Shown here piece after piece: positions 61,501 to 64,000 of a DNA stretch of 64,000 bases. Every line of letters begins with the position of its first letter. Position 1 is the stretch's first letter. Origin of the DNA: Medicago truncatula. Its lineage: Eukaryota; Streptophyta; Magnoliopsida; Fabales; Fabaceae. Below the pieces are notes generated by a model. That model saw nothing but the letters and a program-made list of their open reading frames with translations. It had not been told where the DNA came from and did not search any database. A program made the position numbers and the translations under genes. The DNA lies in the NCBI RefSeq assembly GCF_003473485.1, contig NC_053042.1, positions 48,447,762 through 48,511,761 on the forward strand. The letters run 5' to 3'.

Positions 61501-64000
61501 GTTTTATATTATCTAATTCAAGGTGTCAAAAAAAGCAAGGAAATTGAAAAAGAAGATTTCCAGTGCAAGAGAATCAGAGAATAAACCAACTGGAGATCAG
61601 TCTTGCATTCAAAAAGAAGCTAGCATTTCTATTGACAATCAATTAGCTGAAAATCAGTTGCTGCAGAAGGAATCCATACCAAATGCAAATTCCACCGAGC
61701 AAGAAGACACCCCTCATGATAATGAACATCAAAATCTCGAGAAAGATGTGAACTCCCAAGTTCGTTTGAAACCAATGGAAAACAGAAATCTTGATGATAA
61801 TGGAGATAATAATGTCAAGAGAGATGTGAACTTTGAAATTGGTGTGGAATCAGTGAGAAACACAAATCTTGATGATAATAAAAATGAAGATGTCGAGGAA
61901 GATGTGAACTCCCAAGTTGGTATGAAACCAATGGAAAACACAAATCCTGAACATCCTAATGAGGATATGTTGGATGACACTGGTGATTTTTCTGAAGATG
62001 AGCAAATAAATGCAGTTAGTGAAGTTGATTTCAATGTTTCGACGCTTGTCTCTGCCTTTGCGAATCACAGTATCATTCAGAAATTGTGTTGGTTGCTCAA
62101 GTTTTATAAAAGCAATTCCCTTGCTATAAATCATTACATAATAAGCATGTTGCGGAGAATTAGTGATGATCTTGAACTCCATCCCATGCTCTACCAGGTT
62201 TGGTCTGGAAAGCATTTCACCTTCAATGAAATTGTGTAGTTGTTTATGAATGTGAATAACATTTCTAAATTTGTTAAAATATTCTTGTAGCTTTCGCTGC
62301 TCACAATTTTTTATGACATCCTTGCTGAACAAAAGTCACGCCCCTGCGAGGAATATGCAAGTATTGTTGATTTCCTCAACAGTTTGGTCAGAAAGATGCT
62401 AAAGAAAATGAAAAAGCAGCCCCTCCTATTTGTTGAAGTCCTTTTCTGGAAGACCCGAAGGGAATGCCATTACATCAATGCAGAATATTTGTTGGATGAG
62501 CTTGGCCATTTGAAAAACGAAACTAAAAATTGGAATGATACTCAAGGGGATGGGGAAATCGGTTCATCCCCAGGGAAACCATGGACTCGTAGAAGCCTAG
62601 CTGATGCACTTGGTGACGATGAAGCAGATGTTGTGATCTCTCATGACTCGAGATATCAAAAGTAAGATAAAGTTCAAACTTAACTTAATAGCTTCTCATT
62701 TAAACTTTTCTCCGGCTCTGGCAATCTTTTTTTGCTGAGAGTGAGACGACCATTTTTAGGATTATGGGGAAATCTATGCTTTAATTGATCCATAGTTTAT
62801 GTAGTAAAGATAATGCAACCGGAGTAAGAATGGCAGAAAAGCTTGACCATTTTTTTATTTTTATTTTTCATTTCAGCAATGGAGAAAAGCTTGATGATAT
62901 TGAAGGCATTGCTTCTACCTCAGGCAGTAAGAATGACAGAGATGATAATAAGTATGTTTACAGCTTGAGATCAAAGTTTATTTAGATTTTATAGTTTCTG
63001 ATATTTTGTTTACTTGGATAACAGTGGGGAGCCATGGTTAGAAGATGAATATCAAACAGCTCCAAGGAGAAAGAAAAAACTGATTCTAGATGCTGAGTTG
63101 GAGATACAAATTAAGGATCTCTATGAGAAGTAGGTTTTACATGCTCAAACCTTATTGTCTGAAGTTTGGCCCATGGTTTATATTCGAGTGCCAACATTAA
63201 ACAATTTAGTTTTATTTTTTACTGTTCTCTACCATTGGTGCATAGATGAAAGAGTCAGCCTGATAAATTAATTAATAGCTTGTCAGTTTTTTTTTTCTTG
63301 TTTATAAAATGATAAATTCATTTTGATAATCGGTTCTTCCATGCCTTGAACATATCAGATTCAAAGATGACCGAAATTGCAGTCGACGTATTGCTGAAGT
63401 GCTTGATCCAGATGGTAAAATATCTACAGCTCAAATATCCAGTAAATTGAAAAAATTAGGGCTAACGATTGCATCAAGGAAAAAGAAGGGTGATGCTGAT
63501 GAAACATTTTCAACAAGCCCTAATCAATTAGAAGGGGGTGGATTGGCTGGAGGTGTGAATCATACATCAGTGGAAGGAAGCCTGTTGATTCAGCACCGGT
63601 GAGTATACAATGAACTGTTATGCTTATTAAGTATTACTGGTTCTGTAAAAAAAAAAACTTACTGGTATTTTTCCATAAAATTTATATTTTCTACTTAGTA
63701 CAAAATGTTTTGGCATCATTGTTCATCCTAGTTCAACAAATTGTTTATACTTTCATTGTATTAAATGTCAAGGTATTCTCTGAGTTTTGTGTTCAATTCC
63801 ATATTCACAGGCAGAAAAGAAAAAGAGTCAGTGCTTTCAATGAAGATCAGGAAGCTCGTATCAAAGTTCTATTTGAGGAGTGAGTGTCACTTGGCTGCTT
63901 GGTGGAAGATTTAATTTTGTCTCTCTGCTCTCTTAATGAATGCCGAGTGAATAGTTAAAAAATAACACGTTTTCTGAATTTTCTTATATTTTTTACACAC
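55534..64000 (+). CDS. TIM: TIMELESS (Tof1/Swi1 family), partial: 1,060 residues seen, 3' end outside the window
   Basis: Exons: 55534-55636, 55744-55896, 55993-56152, 56271-56589, 56800-56937, 57013-57202, 57322-57452, 58483-58686, 59039-59205, 59665-59743, 61523-62197, 62291-62661, 62877-62951, 63025-63131, 63359-63598 and 63811-63879. All are GT-AG and in frame; the last ends at a donor, so more exons follow. The N-terminus (LSLICSGLGAIEED, LLRFLRRDDPQSRDVFKLVC) and the TIMELESS helical-repeat domain up to about residue 260 are typical. A Lys-rich block (SKKARKLKKKI), an acidic linker with tandem repeats, and the second conserved region (LRRISDDLELHPMLYQLSLL..., then FVEVLFWKTRREC) follow. 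The family works with TIPIN/Csm3 in the replication fork protection complex in the nucleus, stabilising paused forks and supporting sister-chromatid cohesion. This matches the single Arabidopsis TIM-type gene. Confidence 0.93.
57951..58039 (-). repeat. SINE (89 bp) in intron 7 of TIMELESS, 15-bp TSD
   Basis: On the minus strand it has A-box TTAGCTCAGTTGG and B-box GGGGTTCAAACCCCG, about the spacing of a tRNA promoter, and an A-run end. The flanks GAATTTCTGGGTTCT (57936-57950 and 58040-58054) are a perfect duplication. It is short, almost only the tRNA-related part, and resembles a tRNA but cannot form a complete cloverleaf. Confidence 0.88.
60460..61190 (-). pseudogene. Decayed LINE reverse transcriptase fragment in intron 10 of TIMELESS
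   Basis: Read on the minus strand from about 61085, the text gives pieces such as NQFGLMMERSIMKDIF and, further on, AYDRIPKV-like and RRKAEYMGCKF segments. These recall the reverse transcriptase and downstream region of plant LINEs (GFMPGRST..., KAYDRVP..., SKTEYMECKF...). Stops and frame changes are frequent. The plus-strand open frame at 60452-60940 is its shadow. It explains part of the unusually long 1.8-kb intron. Confidence 0.55.
61745..61978 (+). repeat. Three 78-bp (26-codon) tandem repeats within TIMELESS exon 11
   Basis: Units start at 61745, 61823 and 61901 and encode residues 623-700. Each begins DVN, continues with a [S/F]-[Q/E]-[V/I] core and N-x-N and ends acidic. Units 1 and 3 share QV-x-x-KPMEN; unit 2 is more diverged but shares NLDDN with unit 1. 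They form an acidic linker between conserved regions. Confidence 0.9.

Overview
This is plant nuclear DNA: AT-rich, with GT-AG introns, 5'-UTR introns, solo LTRs, tRNA-derived SINEs and many MITEs. The SINE and MITE types, the LTR types and the protein styles fit a papilionoid legume, most likely Medicago truncatula or a close relative. The species call is an inference from style; no database was searched.

Left part (1-15 kb). A 321-aa PHD-finger protein of the AIPP2 type (825-3371, +) has a start codon that appears to stand alone on its own coding exon. It is followed by an intact 1,476-aa full-size ABCC (MRP) transporter resembling ABCC10 (7192-13023, +, 11 coding exons). Next comes the first of four class III (GH18) chitinases (13929-14912, +).

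Middle part (15-47 kb). This is a chitinase cluster spread out by transposons. Chitinases A1 (13929) and A2 (31289) form one subtype. B1 (34765) and B2 (45861) form another. All four are on the + strand, intronless, secreted and carry the DGIDFDIE catalytic motif. Between A1 and A2 lies a set of nested insertions: a PIF/Harbinger-like element with long terminal inverted repeats (16871-22375, TSD TAA) holds a MULE- or hAT-like MITE (17111-17600) and a Copia-type solo LTR (18198-21716, TSD TAATT). That LTR is itself split by a second solo LTR (18763-20974). A relative of this inner LTR sits at 40781-42900 (TSD AATGA), and an unrelated solo LTR at 28106-29699 (TSD ATACT). Fragments of a retroelement protein, a MULE transposase and a LINE RNase H, plus several foldback MITEs and SINEs, fill most of the rest. 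A small unrecognised coiled-coil protein gene (about 39.7-40.4 kb, -) lies between B1 and B2.

Right part (47-64 kb). A complete 12-exon gene for the plastidial pyruvate kinase beta subunit (47650-51862, -) has a 29-nt homopolymer C tract in its leader. After about 3.5 kb without a recognisable gene, a TIMELESS (Tof1/Swi1-type replication fork protection) gene starts at 55534 (+). It has an E2F-type site upstream and runs off the right edge after 16 visible exons.

The genes are unrelated single-function plant genes, apart from the chitinase cluster, which is a typical tandem defence family. I found no clearly new biological system. The most unusual signals are the depth of transposon nesting, the conserved triple-hairpin blocks inside two related LTRs, the recent sequence exchange and lost stop codon in chitinase A1, and a 26-residue tandem repeat in TIMELESS.
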